Part shown: positions 35,758 to 44,010 of the stretch, one piece after another
How positions within the stretch are numbered: the stretch's first letter is position 1
Layout of the letters: each line of letters opens with the position of its first letter
Source of the DNA: an uncultured Lachnospiraceae bacterium
GTDB lineage: Bacteria > Bacillota > Clostridia > Lachnospirales > Lachnospiraceae
Direction: 5' to 3'
DNA: 64,000 bases
NCBI GenBank assembly: GCA_944381615.1
Contig: CALWLT010000035.1
Coordinates: 46,182-110,181, forward strand
Notes under the pieces: generated by a model
Databases searched by the model: none
Told to the model about the DNA's origin: nothing
What the model saw: the letters and a program-made list of their open reading frames with translations, nothing else
Translations under genes and position numbers: made by a program

Positions 35758-35803
35758 AAAAAAACAGGGGAAAGAACGGCCTTCCCAGGCCCCCTCCCCC
35801 CTG
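35758..35803 (-). terminator. Terminator after the Fe-S aldo/keto reductase
   Basis: Minus-strand stem CAGGGG / CCCCTG with inner GGCCT / AGGCC, then seven T. Sits just upstream of the subtilase ribosome site. Confidence 0.7.
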
Positions 35804-35854
35804 CTGTATCTTCCTGTTCTTCTGTATCTTATATCCCGCCGCCGGGAACTACTT

Positions 35855-36991
35855 TTATGCCTTCTTCAGCTGCGCTGCAAAATCGGCCATCGCCTCCGAA
35901 ATCTTAATCTGCTGCGGACAGACCGCCTCACAGCTGCGGCAGCCGATGCAGGCCGACGGCCGTTTCTCCTCCGGAAGCGTCCCCAGAAACATCGGGGCCA
36001 GAAACCCGCCGCCCGTAAAATGATGCTCGTTGTATTTTTCCAGCAGAAGCGGAATATCCAGCCCCTGCGGGCAGTGGCTCACACAGTAATGGCAGCCCGT
36101 GCACGGAAGGATCTTCTCTCTGAGCATCCCGTCCGCAATCTCCAGCAGCGCATCCCACTCCTGCGGATTCAGCGGCCGCTCCGTCTCAAACGTGGCCAGA
36201 TTCTCCTCCATCTGCCGTCCGTCCGACATGCCGGACAGAATGACCGTAACCTCCGGGATCGTCTGCAGAAAACGAAACGCCCACGCCGGGATCGTCTCGT
36301 CCGGGCGCAGCGCCCGAAGCTTCTCCTCCTGCTCTGCCGTCAGCTTCGCCAGGCGTCCGCCCCGCAGCGGCTCCATAACCCAGACCGGAATTCCGTACTC
36401 CTTCAGAAGCTCCGCTTTCTCCTTCGCTTCCTGGAACGTCCAGTCCAGATAATTTAACTGAATCTGGCAAAACTCCATCTGATCGCCGTACGCCTCCAGG
36501 AACCGGCGCATAACCGCGCAGCTTCCATGCGCGGAAAAGCCCAGATGACGGATGCGCCCGTTTTCCTTCTGCCGGGACAGATAATCGAAAATCCCGTACT
36601 TCGGATCCAGATACGCGTCGATATTCAGCTCGCAGACATTGTGAAACAGGTAAAAATCAAAATACGACACGCCGCATTTCTCCAGCTGCTTCTCAAAAAT
36701 CTGCTCTACCTTGTCCATATTGGCCAGATCATAGCCCGGAAACTTATCCGCCAGATAAAACGACTCCCGCGGGTAGCGGGCCAGCGCCCGGCCCATCACT
36801 TCCTCCGAGTGGCCGCCGTGATAGCCCCACGCCGTGTCGTAATAATTCACGCCGTTTTTCATCGCCGCCTCGACCATGGCCGCCGCCGCTGCCTCGTCGA
36901 TCTGGTCATCCTTCCCGTCCACGACCGGCAGACGCATCGCGCCCATCCCCAGCTGTGAAAGCTTCAAATCCTGAAATTCCCTGTAAATCAT
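35855..36991 (-). CDS. Aldo/keto reductase with C-terminal 2[4Fe-4S] ferredoxin domain
   Basis: 378 residues from ATG 36991 (GGGGAGAAC). N-terminal AKR barrel with Asp/Tyr (YYDTAWGYHGG), Lys (LADKFPGYD) and His (FYLFHNVCE). The C-terminus has CTGCHYCVSHCPQGLD and CIGCRSCEAVCPQQ, two cubane binding sites. The class is common in anaerobes as oxidoreductases; electrons may come from ferredoxin rather than NADPH (inference). Upstream lies a MerR-type promoter and a 22-bp repeat (CCTGATTCTCTTTTT, 37036-37076). Confidence 0.92.
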   Translation of the reverse strand: MIYREFQDLKLSQLGMGAMRLPVVDGKDDQIDEAAAAAMVEAAMKNGVNYYDTAWGYHGGHSEEVMGRALARYPRESFYLADKFPGYDLANMDKVEQIFEKQLEKCGVSYFDFYLFHNVCELNIDAYLDPKYGIFDYLSRQKENGRIRHLGFSAHGSCAVMRRFLEAYGDQMEFCQIQLNYLDWTFQEAKEKAELLKEYGIPVWVMEPLRGGRLAKLTAEQEEKLRALRPDETIPAWAFRFLQTIPEVTVILSGMSDGRQMEENLATFETERPLNPQEWDALLEIADGMLREKILPCTGCHYCVSHCPQGLDIPLLLEKYNEHHFTGGGFLAPMFLGTLPEEKRPSACIGCRSCEAVCPQQIKISEAMADFAAQLKKA

Positions 36992-37156
36992 ACGTTCTCC
37001 CCTCTCAGACTTCTCAGCGCCGTTCCTCATTTCCGGGCCTGATTCTCTTTTTCGAGCCTGATTCTCTTTTTGGGGCCCGGCTCTCATTCCCGGAACAGAT
37101 TCGCATTCCTTCTTACGCTCCGCCGAAGCAGAGCGGCCTTTTCCACTTCCTTCCTT

Positions 37157-37187
37157 ATCATACTACTTCGAGTGGGCTCCAAGTCAA
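37157..37187 (-). promoter_or_regulatory. MerR-type promoter/operator upstream of the Fe-S aldo/keto reductase
   Basis: Minus strand TTGACT, 19-bp spacer, TATGAT. The spacer carries the dyad CTTGGAG-CCCA-CTCGAAG (37166-37183, 6 of 7 positions). Over-long 19-bp spacers with such a dyad are the hallmark of promoters activated by MerR proteins. Confidence 0.7.
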
Positions 37188-37271
37188 GCGAAAAATTTGT
37201 GAACGGGGGAAAACCATCTTTCAGGCATGGCGGATTGCGGTTTCAGATGAGAGAAACAAAAAGCGCGGCAT

Positions 37272-37778
37272 CTATTTAGGATTATACAATCCCGCCGCGT
37301 TTTTGAATAATATTTTCATCAATTCCAAATTCCCCTTGAAAAAGCTGATCTTCGTCGGCGTTTTTCCCTCTTTCGGATACGCTCTTGTAACCGGAATCTC
37401 ACAGGCTTTCATTCCAAGCTGCGTTGCCCTGACAGATAAATAAGCCAGCAGTTCGTAAGTCATAAATACATCCCGCAGCGGCTGAACTCTCGGATCCGTC
37501 AGATAGCGCCGGGAATAGGCGCGGTACGCATTGGTTGTATCTGTGAACCGATGCCGTGCGGTCAGCGAGATGACCGGCGCATGAATCAGCCGCACGGAAA
37601 GCAGCCGGAGAAGCGGAGTTCGAATTGCTCTTCCCCCTTTCAGAAACCGGGAACCCTGAACAAAGTCATACCCCTCCTGAAGTTTTTCGATAAAACGCGG
37701 CACATCTTCTATACTGTCCTTATTATTTCCGTCTATGGTAAGGATCCCCTCGTAGCCTCTTTCCAGCGCCCAGAATCA
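37272..37778 (-). pseudogene. 5'-truncated family 2 glycosyltransferase remnant
   Basis: The open frame starts just after a stop codon (37776-37778) with FWALERGYEGILTIDGNNKD, the DxD-containing middle of a dolichol-phosphate-mannose-synthase-like GT2, and continues through VQGSRFLKGG, YRAYSRRYL and CEIPVTRAYPKEGK. About 90 N-terminal residues, including the nucleotide-binding strand, are missing. GTG 37703 is the only plausible start and would lack the DxD motif. It abuts the truncated ferredoxin gene. Confidence 0.78.
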
Positions 37779-37791
37779 TCTTTCGTTCCAT

Positions 37792-37998
37792 TTATATAAA
37801 ATCCTTAACTTTAAACGAACAAACTTTAATACACTGATAACAACAAATACATTTATCTACCTCAATAGTCGGATAATTGAAACCTTCTTCATCTTCAATC
37901 ATTGAAATTGCTCCATTAGGACAAATTGCATAGCATGCTGTACAGCCACAGCATTCTCCTTTATGATTATATAAAATAGGTATTAGCCTTTCTTTCAT
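37792..37998 (-). CDS. 2[4Fe-4S] ferredoxin, probable N-terminal fragment of an FrhB-type protein
   Basis: 68 residues with CCGCTACYAICP and CICCYQCIKVC cluster motifs and an EDEEGFNYPTIEVDKC link. This is the exact N-terminal module of the F420-hydrogenase-beta-like proteins of EPS loci. The frame ends six residues after the last Cys, at the junction with the glycosyltransferase remnant. It may be a cut-off gene or a functional small partner of the FrhB-like gene upstream, which lacks this module. The 37999-38158 gap is AT-rich with no gene. Confidence 0.65.
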   Translation of the reverse strand: MKERLIPILYNHKGECCGCTACYAICPNGAISMIEDEEGFNYPTIEVDKCICCYQCIKVCSFKVKDFI

Positions 37999-38158
37999 CT
38001 ATCCAATCAACGCCCCTCTATTTCTCTTAAAATATATTTGGTCCTGCTTTTCATCCATATACTTTTATACATATTCATAATTAGATAGCAGAAAAGTACG
38101 ATTTTTTCTCAACTATAAAGTATTATGATATAACCTCACAAAATAAAAATGCAAAGTA

Positions 38159-39127
38159 TTATAATACAACTTCTAAAAATATATGTTTAATTTTCCTTCC
38201 GAGTGCTTTCCAAACAGGTATATCTAAATATTTACGTGATAATTGTTCAAAGGACATCTTATTCATATCTTTAAAAAAAGAATCTCTCTCTTTTGGCTTA
38301 GGATAGGCTTGAAATTCTGATTTATTATTACTTACCCCATCTTTATAGCTAACCTCTTTTTTCTCAATTTCATTTTGAATTGCATCAAATATCTGCTGAC
38401 CTTTATCCGTTCGTATCAATACAAGTGAAACCCCCAGATTATCATTCATTTCAGGAGCCACCTTATCAATTCCCCAAAAATCCGCAACAGTAATATCAGA
38501 AAGTTTTAAAAATTTTGCAGTACATGAAAAACAAGAAGGTCTCAAACATATATTCTTCACAAACATTCTAAAATATGGATCGCTATGTCTGGAAATCCAT
38601 ACCTCATTATAATTTTCATCTATCTCTTTCATCTCAAATCCATTCCAATCATGCTTATCCTTATTTCTAAAACTAGCATAAATCATTTTTGAATGGGTTT
38701 GTTCTTCCCGATATTTCACATATCTCTTCCAAAGTTCTGGCGAAGGTGTGCCATGACATACTACATCCATACAATATAGGTTATCATAATCTTTTCGCAA
38801 AAAAAGTTTTAATCCGTTCACAAAACAACCAGTTCCACTAAAAAGTACTACTTTCCCATTATCTAAATCCTGTTTTACAAAATGAAATGTGTCTCCGACT
38901 TTTGCCTGGAGATATTTAGAACCACGAAGTGCTTTCAAGCCCTCATTATTAATTACTCTTTCATATTCTGCACCATAGCAATCGTCTGTCATTTTCACTC
39001 CATATACAACTCCGCCCAAAGAAAGTATATGCATTGCGAGTAAAGAAAACATCGCGCCTGATGAACTGTTTAATCTTAATTCCGTATCTTTAGCATATGC
39101 GGCATAAACATTTTTTACATTTTTCAT
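38159..39127 (-). CDS. F420-hydrogenase beta-like (FrhB) protein without ferredoxin domain
   Basis: 322 residues from ATG 39127, which overlaps the flippase stop by 4 bp (ATGA); a longer frame to 39175 lies inside the flippase gene. Motifs: LRLNSSSGAMFSLLA, LFSGTGCFVNGLK, CMDVVCHGTPSPELW, and a late CxxC (RPSCFSCTAKF) with SDITVADFWG. The usual N-terminal 2[4Fe-4S] module is absent and the protein starts at VYAAYAKDTE. Such proteins accompany pyruvyl transferases in EPS clusters; the reaction is not known. Confidence 0.82.
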   Translation of the reverse strand: MKNVKNVYAAYAKDTELRLNSSSGAMFSLLAMHILSLGGVVYGVKMTDDCYGAEYERVINNEGLKALRGSKYLQAKVGDTFHFVKQDLDNGKVVLFSGTGCFVNGLKLFLRKDYDNLYCMDVVCHGTPSPELWKRYVKYREEQTHSKMIYASFRNKDKHDWNGFEMKEIDENYNEVWISRHSDPYFRMFVKNICLRPSCFSCTAKFLKLSDITVADFWGIDKVAPEMNDNLGVSLVLIRTDKGQQIFDAIQNEIEKKEVSYKDGVSNNKSEFQAYPKPKERDSFFKDMNKMSFEQLSRKYLDIPVWKALGRKIKHIFLEVVL

Positions 39128-40539
39128 TGCCGGTTTTTCCTCATCTTCTTTATAATAATTTCGTTTATCGTACATATCGTATCTTTATTTAAAACAAGAC
39201 TGAAAATTGCAACAATTATCAAAGCAATAACTTGAAAGATTCTATTCGCGCAAAAGTATGAAATAAATGATAATAGAATCATAATAACGCTTGATATTAA
39301 TGTAGAATTATTAAACTGAATAACTATATATCTTCTACTATGAAAATACCTGTAAATAGACATTCCTCCATATCCAATCATTGTAGATAAAGCGGCAGCA
39401 TATATGCCCACAAAATTAATCAATATTAAATGAGAAATAATATTCAACAACGCAGCATAAACCGCTGTCTTCGCAATTTCAACCGTCTTTTTATATGCTA
39501 CATATATAACTCCATATAAACTAACTACAACATTAAACAGCGATGCCAACATAAAAATAGGAATCAGACCATATGCTTCCCTATACTGACTGTTAATCAT
39601 TATAGGGAACACAAATGGCATACACACAATAACACCACAGCATGTACACAGAAAAATTCTGAATACTGAATTTATCGTTTTACAAATAAATTGCTCCGCA
39701 TCTTTATCATAAATATGTAATGCAACTGATTCCGTCCAGGAAATGTTAAATATATTTGAAAATTGAATAAAAAAAGACGAGAATTTGTTTGCGACAGCAA
39801 TCAGACCATTTCCTGCTACACCAATAAAAAACTGCACTATAATTTTATCTGATGCGTTTAAAGCCCACCAGGATAATTGGTTTGGAATCAGAGGTAGCGA
39901 ATATGCGCTTAATTCTTTAAAAATATTTTTTCTAAAATAATTAATTTTTAAGTACTTTTTTAAACCGCATCGAAAATATATGATTATGCCGCACAATATA
40001 TTCCCTGCTATTGCAGCGAACATCATTCCTATAACGCCTAAACGCAGCACCACCAAAAAAAGCACATTACACGACACCTGCCCAATTGCTGTAATAGAAC
40101 TGCCTAAAGCATAACCAAAATTATCGCCCAATCCCCTACATATTTGTAATGCAACTGTTGATACTGTACAGGCAAAAAGGGCCGCACCAAATAAGCAAAA
40201 AAGAATATTTCCGAAAAAAAAAGCGATAATGCAAGAAATAATAAAAACAAAAGATGATAAACACAAGGAAATTAAAACGGTTGTTGTAATATACTCTCCA
40301 CTTTTTCTCTCGCTGTTACGTATGTCAATCAAAAATCGAAATACTGCCTGCTCTAAAGCCAGAGTAATAAAAGGTAAGCAGAGAGAGCAATAGGTCATAA
40401 TAAGATCAACTGTTCCGTACTCTGAAGTTGTCAAAATTGCGGTATATAACGGTAATAATAAAAAAGCAATCAACTGTGTACATATTCTTCCAAATGTAAT
40501 TACCACCGTGTTTTTGAACAAATCTTTCTCTCTACTCAC
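39124..40539 (-). CDS. Polysaccharide repeat-unit flippase (Wzx/PST family)
   Basis: 471 residues, about twelve helices. N-terminal KNTVVITFGRICTQLIAFLLLPLYTAILTTSEYG is typical of MOP-superfamily flippases. Moves undecaprenyl-linked repeat units across the membrane for polymerisation. AT-rich base use like its neighbours. 3' end is translationally coupled to the FrhB-like gene. Confidence 0.92.
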   Translation of the reverse strand: MSREKDLFKNTVVITFGRICTQLIAFLLLPLYTAILTTSEYGTVDLIMTYCSLCLPFITLALEQAVFRFLIDIRNSERKSGEYITTTVLISLCLSSFVFIISCIIAFFFGNILFCLFGAALFACTVSTVALQICRGLGDNFGYALGSSITAIGQVSCNVLFLVVLRLGVIGMMFAAIAGNILCGIIIYFRCGLKKYLKINYFRKNIFKELSAYSLPLIPNQLSWWALNASDKIIVQFFIGVAGNGLIAVANKFSSFFIQFSNIFNISWTESVALHIYDKDAEQFICKTINSVFRIFLCTCCGVIVCMPFVFPIMINSQYREAYGLIPIFMLASLFNVVVSLYGVIYVAYKKTVEIAKTAVYAALLNIISHLILINFVGIYAAALSTMIGYGGMSIYRYFHSRRYIVIQFNNSTLISSVIMILLSFISYFCANRIFQVIALIIVAIFSLVLNKDTICTINEIIIKKMRKNRQ

Positions 40540-40652
40540 CTTGTTTTTCCTACCCTATATTATGATAATCAATTTCAGGAAACATTAATCTCTATAAATG
40601 CACAATTTTACATTTTCTATTTTTAATATCTCAACACAAAGCACTGATTTTA

Positions 40653-41798
40653 TCACGATATATTGTTCCAAGTAGAAAACTTACATATTTTTTCATTCAA
40701 CCAATTTTTAGAATCCATTATAAACTGCTCCATTTTCATTTTAACGTTTTTATACTCGATTTCATTTTCCATTTTTTCTTTAATCGTATCGCAATCTCTA
40801 TTTTCAATTACACGATCTGTCAAACCTATTTGTGCTAAATAGCTTTGTATTCTGGAATTATATTTAACACTGCCATCTACCAAAAACTCTTTTTCAAATA
40901 TCGTAGAGAATACAGTTGCATGAAAAGAATCCGTAATAACAAATTCAGAATATCTGATATAAGAAAGCCACTCTTCAACTTTCGGCAAATAAACAACTCT
41001 CCACTTATATAACTGCTTCTTTTGTATTGGATTAGATGAAACTATCACTAAAGAAAGTTGTTTTTCCTCTGCAATATTTTTTATCACTTTAAGCAATTCT
41101 TGTTCTGGATAAATTTGAAAAACAATTAAATATGGGGCGTTGATCATCCTCTTTTCTGTCATTTTCAGCCATACCGCTTCTTTTAAAAGAAGTGTTGGAT
41201 CTACAACTGTTTTCGCGCCAAGACACATTTGATGAAGTAAATCCTGACCCATTACTTCTCTTACGCTAATTGCGTTAAATCTTTTTAGAAGCTCTTTGAT
41301 TTCCTTCTTTTGTTCTTCCTGAAATACAATTTTTCCAAAACTAGAAGCATAGGAAATTTTAGGTTTATTTTCCGGAACAAAATCCAAAAAAAAAGGTTTA
41401 TCTGCTTTTTTATCCAACGAAAAATCCAAATTCCAAATCTGATCACTTCCTGCAATAAATAAATCAGCTGACACAGGATCTTTTTTTAATTCGTCATTAG
41501 AAAAATACGTTCTCGTCATTGGAACATTTTCCTGCAAAAAAATTCTAAATTGTTTTGCAGTCCTTTTTAAGATTTTATAATATGTTTTTTTCCATACGAA
41601 CCGCGTTAACCAGTATTTTCTCCATTTTCCTGAAAATAAATATATATATTCTGGGCTATCTAAATTGTATCTTTCGCTAATATAATCTATTAAAATAGCC
41701 TCATTTCCCGAATCATTTAAATATCTCCATAATGCATATGTTTGTAAGACAGCTCCATAATTATATGCACTACTTAAAGTAATAAATGCAATCTTCAT
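40653..41798 (-). CDS. Polysaccharide pyruvyl transferase family protein
   Basis: 381 residues. Start MKIAFITLSSAYNYGAVLQTYAL and LFIAGSDQIWNLDFS, FVITDSFHATVFS are the WcaK/CsaB-family motifs. Adds a pyruvate ketal (or a related group) from PEP onto a glycan sugar, giving it negative charge. 10 bp after the split glycosyltransferase gene. Confidence 0.9.
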   Translation of the reverse strand: MKIAFITLSSAYNYGAVLQTYALWRYLNDSGNEAILIDYISERYNLDSPEYIYLFSGKWRKYWLTRFVWKKTYYKILKRTAKQFRIFLQENVPMTRTYFSNDELKKDPVSADLFIAGSDQIWNLDFSLDKKADKPFFLDFVPENKPKISYASSFGKIVFQEEQKKEIKELLKRFNAISVREVMGQDLLHQMCLGAKTVVDPTLLLKEAVWLKMTEKRMINAPYLIVFQIYPEQELLKVIKNIAEEKQLSLVIVSSNPIQKKQLYKWRVVYLPKVEEWLSYIRYSEFVITDSFHATVFSTIFEKEFLVDGSVKYNSRIQSYLAQIGLTDRVIENRDCDTIKEKMENEIEYKNVKMKMEQFIMDSKNWLNEKICKFSTWNNIS

Positions 41799-41808
41799 TT
41801 CTTCTTTC

Positions 41809-42384
41809 TCAGCTTTCCTGAAATAAACTTGAAAATTTCTTTTTCATTACTTCAAAACTATGATTTGCTTCGAAATAGTTTCTACAATATTGATTGTAAT
41901 AATTGCCTTTTTTCAAAGTTCGAATCGCCATTAAAAAATCCTCTACAGTTTCACATAATGCTCCGACTTTACTATAATCTACCTCATATCCCTCAAAGGC
42001 TTCCTTAGTGCCTAATATGTTTTTTCCAAATTTAAGTGCTTCCGCAGTTTTAACTTTCATTCCTCCGCCTGAAAAAAGCGGAATTATAACCGCGTCCGCA
42101 TAAATATAATACGGATCCAAAGATTTAACTTCTCCCACAATTTCTATATTGGAAAGATTTTCGTATCTATTTTTTAACATTTCTGAATTTTTTCCAACTA
42201 CGTTTAAGCAGACATCCTCTAAAAATGGCATAACTTTTTTTTGCATAAACTCAAAAGCCTCTATATTTGGAGGATAATCCATTGCCCCTACTAACAACAA
42301 ATTTAATTTATCTGGATGTTTATATAAATTAGTTTCCTCCATTACATTTGAAGAATCCTCTAGTAAACATACTGGTATTTCCAT
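41809..42384 (-). CDS. Glycosyltransferase group 1, C-terminal half (frameshifted partner)
   Basis: 191 residues forming only the GT-B C-terminal, nucleotide-sugar-binding domain: LLLVGAMDYPPNIEAFEF, NVVGKNSEML, and the EALKFGKNILGT loop with ...GGGMKVKTAEAL. The matching N-terminal half is the upstream frame, which overlaps by 25 bp. One extra A in the A7 tract (42392-42398) would fuse them into a ~372-residue GT4 enzyme, the normal length. A weak AAAGAG precedes the ATG at 42384, so separate translation is possible but poor. Confidence 0.75.
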   Translation of the reverse strand: MEIPVCLLEDSSNVMEETNLYKHPDKLNLLLVGAMDYPPNIEAFEFMQKKVMPFLEDVCLNVVGKNSEMLKNRYENLSNIEIVGEVKSLDPYYIYADAVIIPLFSGGGMKVKTAEALKFGKNILGTKEAFEGYEVDYSKVGALCETVEDFLMAIRTLKKGNYYNQYCRNYFEANHSFEVMKKKFSSLFQES

Positions 42385-42923
42385 ATTACTCTTTTTTTAT
42401 ATATTTTTTCCAAACACAAACTATCTCTTTTATTTAATGTTACTATTTTATCTGCATAACTTATAGCCATTTTTTCATTTAAAAAAGCTCTTCTTTTCCA
42501 AAGCTGATGCCATAGATATCTGACATATCTTTTTTTCTCTCTTTCATAATTAACAATAGATGATACACGGCTAGCCTCTATATCCTGGCAAAAAATATAC
42601 ACTCTACAATCACATTGCATTTTTATGTTTTTTACCAGATATCCCCATAAAGAATTATCTATATAAACAATTTCTATCTTATTTTTATTTATGATTCTTA
42701 TGATTTCTTTTTCTTTTTCCCTCGTCATTCCCTCATAGCGCTTATATATCAACACTTCTTTAGATAAAAATCTATAGCTTTTATAATCATCCAACGAATA
42801 CAATATACAATTCTTTCCCAATAATTCAGAGACTGCCCTATATTGAATACTACCACTGATTCCTAATCCTCTATGAAGTTCCGCTCCTATTGGTAATTTA
42901 CTAATATACAATACTTTTTTCAT
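42360..42923 (-). CDS. Glycosyltransferase group 1, N-terminal half (frameshifted partner)
   Basis: 187 residues: KKVLYISKLPIGAELHRGLG opening, GT-B acceptor domain, CRVYIFCQDIEASRVSS, ending ...DSLCLEKIYKK then ten out-of-frame residues and a stop. GGAGAG precedes the ATG. The correct frame resumes in the downstream half after an A7 run. Sequencing error, a fixed loss, a phase-variable tract or ribosomal slippage could each explain it; an 8-A allele would read through. Confidence 0.75.
   Translation of the reverse strand: MKKVLYISKLPIGAELHRGLGISGSIQYRAVSELLGKNCILYSLDDYKSYRFLSKEVLIYKRYEGMTREKEKEIIRIINKNKIEIVYIDNSLWGYLVKNIKMQCDCRVYIFCQDIEASRVSSIVNYEREKKRYVRYLWHQLWKRRAFLNEKMAISYADKIVTLNKRDSLCLEKIYKKRVIWKYQYVY
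42392..42398 (-). other. A7 homopolymer at the glycosyltransferase frameshift
   Basis: Run of seven A (minus strand) between codons of the two GT halves. One more A restores a single frame. Confidence 0.7.
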
Positions 42924-42936
42924 TATCTCTCCTCAA

Positions 42937-44010
42937 TCATACTTTATTAAAAATCGATATGTAAGGAAATACTCCCATCCAACCGCGATATATCAAATAA
43001 AAATGATACACAATCAAAAAGAAATATATTAATATTCGCAATAACATTCTAGTCTTCGCATTTTGGAATCCTGCCACCAACATTGGCCATCCGACACATG
43101 CTGCGGGTAAACTCAAATATAATGCAAACCTTTCAAATAATTGAAACCGAAGTTGAAAAAACGATACTATAAGTGCATATAGCGCAACATTAAAATAAAA
43201 AGATATCGTTTCATTTTCTTTTCTACTTAAATTCAGTAAAAGAAAAGGCAGAATAATAAAGATAACCCTATGTAAACTCTGAATTTCATATCCTTTATTA
43301 AAAAAAGTATTTAAATAGTATTTATATTTCGGAAATACAATAATACCCCATTCTAATATCTTATCTATCAGGAAAATCAAACTTATTACACACAAAAAAG
43401 CGAACAAAAAATTACGTGCCCTCAATATTGTATCCGCTGACAAAAAATAGTACAGTGGAATCATACACAAAACGGTGTAATGAAATAACGCTGCAATTAA
43501 AATGCAAAACACATATTGAAGAAATTTTTTCTTCTTTAAAAAAAGAATGGCAATCAAAAAAATAGATATCGCACAATACAATCTAATTTGATTTAAAGAT
43601 GAGTAGTAATACCCAAGCATTATATAAATACATATGGACATACATGAATCTGGAGACTCTCGGTAAAAATAATAGAGTGTTAACCCTTGAATTAAAAAAG
43701 ATGTAATAACGATTATCCCTCTAAATCCACCAAAATATTTAGCGCAAAAGGATTCAATAAACACAAATCCCGGTTCAAAATCTCCAACGTTATTAAATAA
43801 AATCAAATTTTCATATGCCGTTTTATAATTATGAAAATCCACACCTATTTCATTTCTTATTGCAGAAACGAAACCAAGTGATAGTATAGATAAAAAACAA
43901 AATACAATTTTTTTATTTTTTACTTTTAGCTTTCCACATAAAAAATAGCAAAAAATAGCAAAGAACAACAATCCAAAATAAACACTCATCCTAATCTCCT
44001 GGATGTCCAT
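42937..44010 (-). CDS. EpsG-family polysaccharide polymerase (Wzy-like)
   Basis: 357 residues, about ten hydrophobic segments; motif SAIRNEIGVDFHNYKTAYENL matches the R...GtDy.nY block of EpsG proteins. Polymerises lipid-linked repeat units on the outer face of the membrane. Overlaps the downstream end of the WsaF-like gene by 20 bp. AT-rich. Confidence 0.88.
   Translation of the reverse strand: MDIQEIRMSVYFGLLFFAIFCYFLCGKLKVKNKKIVFCFLSILSLGFVSAIRNEIGVDFHNYKTAYENLILFNNVGDFEPGFVFIESFCAKYFGGFRGIIVITSFLIQGLTLYYFYRESPDSCMSICIYIMLGYYYSSLNQIRLYCAISIFLIAILFLKKKKFLQYVFCILIAALFHYTVLCMIPLYYFLSADTILRARNFLFAFLCVISLIFLIDKILEWGIIVFPKYKYYLNTFFNKGYEIQSLHRVIFIILPFLLLNLSRKENETISFYFNVALYALIVSFFQLRFQLFERFALYLSLPAACVGWPMLVAGFQNAKTRMLLRILIYFFLIVYHFYLIYRGWMGVFPYISIFNKV

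Noticed and set aside
37750..37810. Insertion sequence at the EPS junction
   Set aside because: No terminal inverted repeats, target duplication or transposase remnants can be seen.
38159..39127. Evidence for F420-dependent metabolism
   Set aside because: FrhB-like domains in EPS loci do not imply F420; no F420 biosynthesis gene is present.
42392..42398. Programmed ribosomal frameshift at A7 treated as certain
   Set aside because: The reading-phase heptamer is T-AAA-AAA, not a strong slippery site, and no stimulator hairpin is evident; kept only as one alternative.
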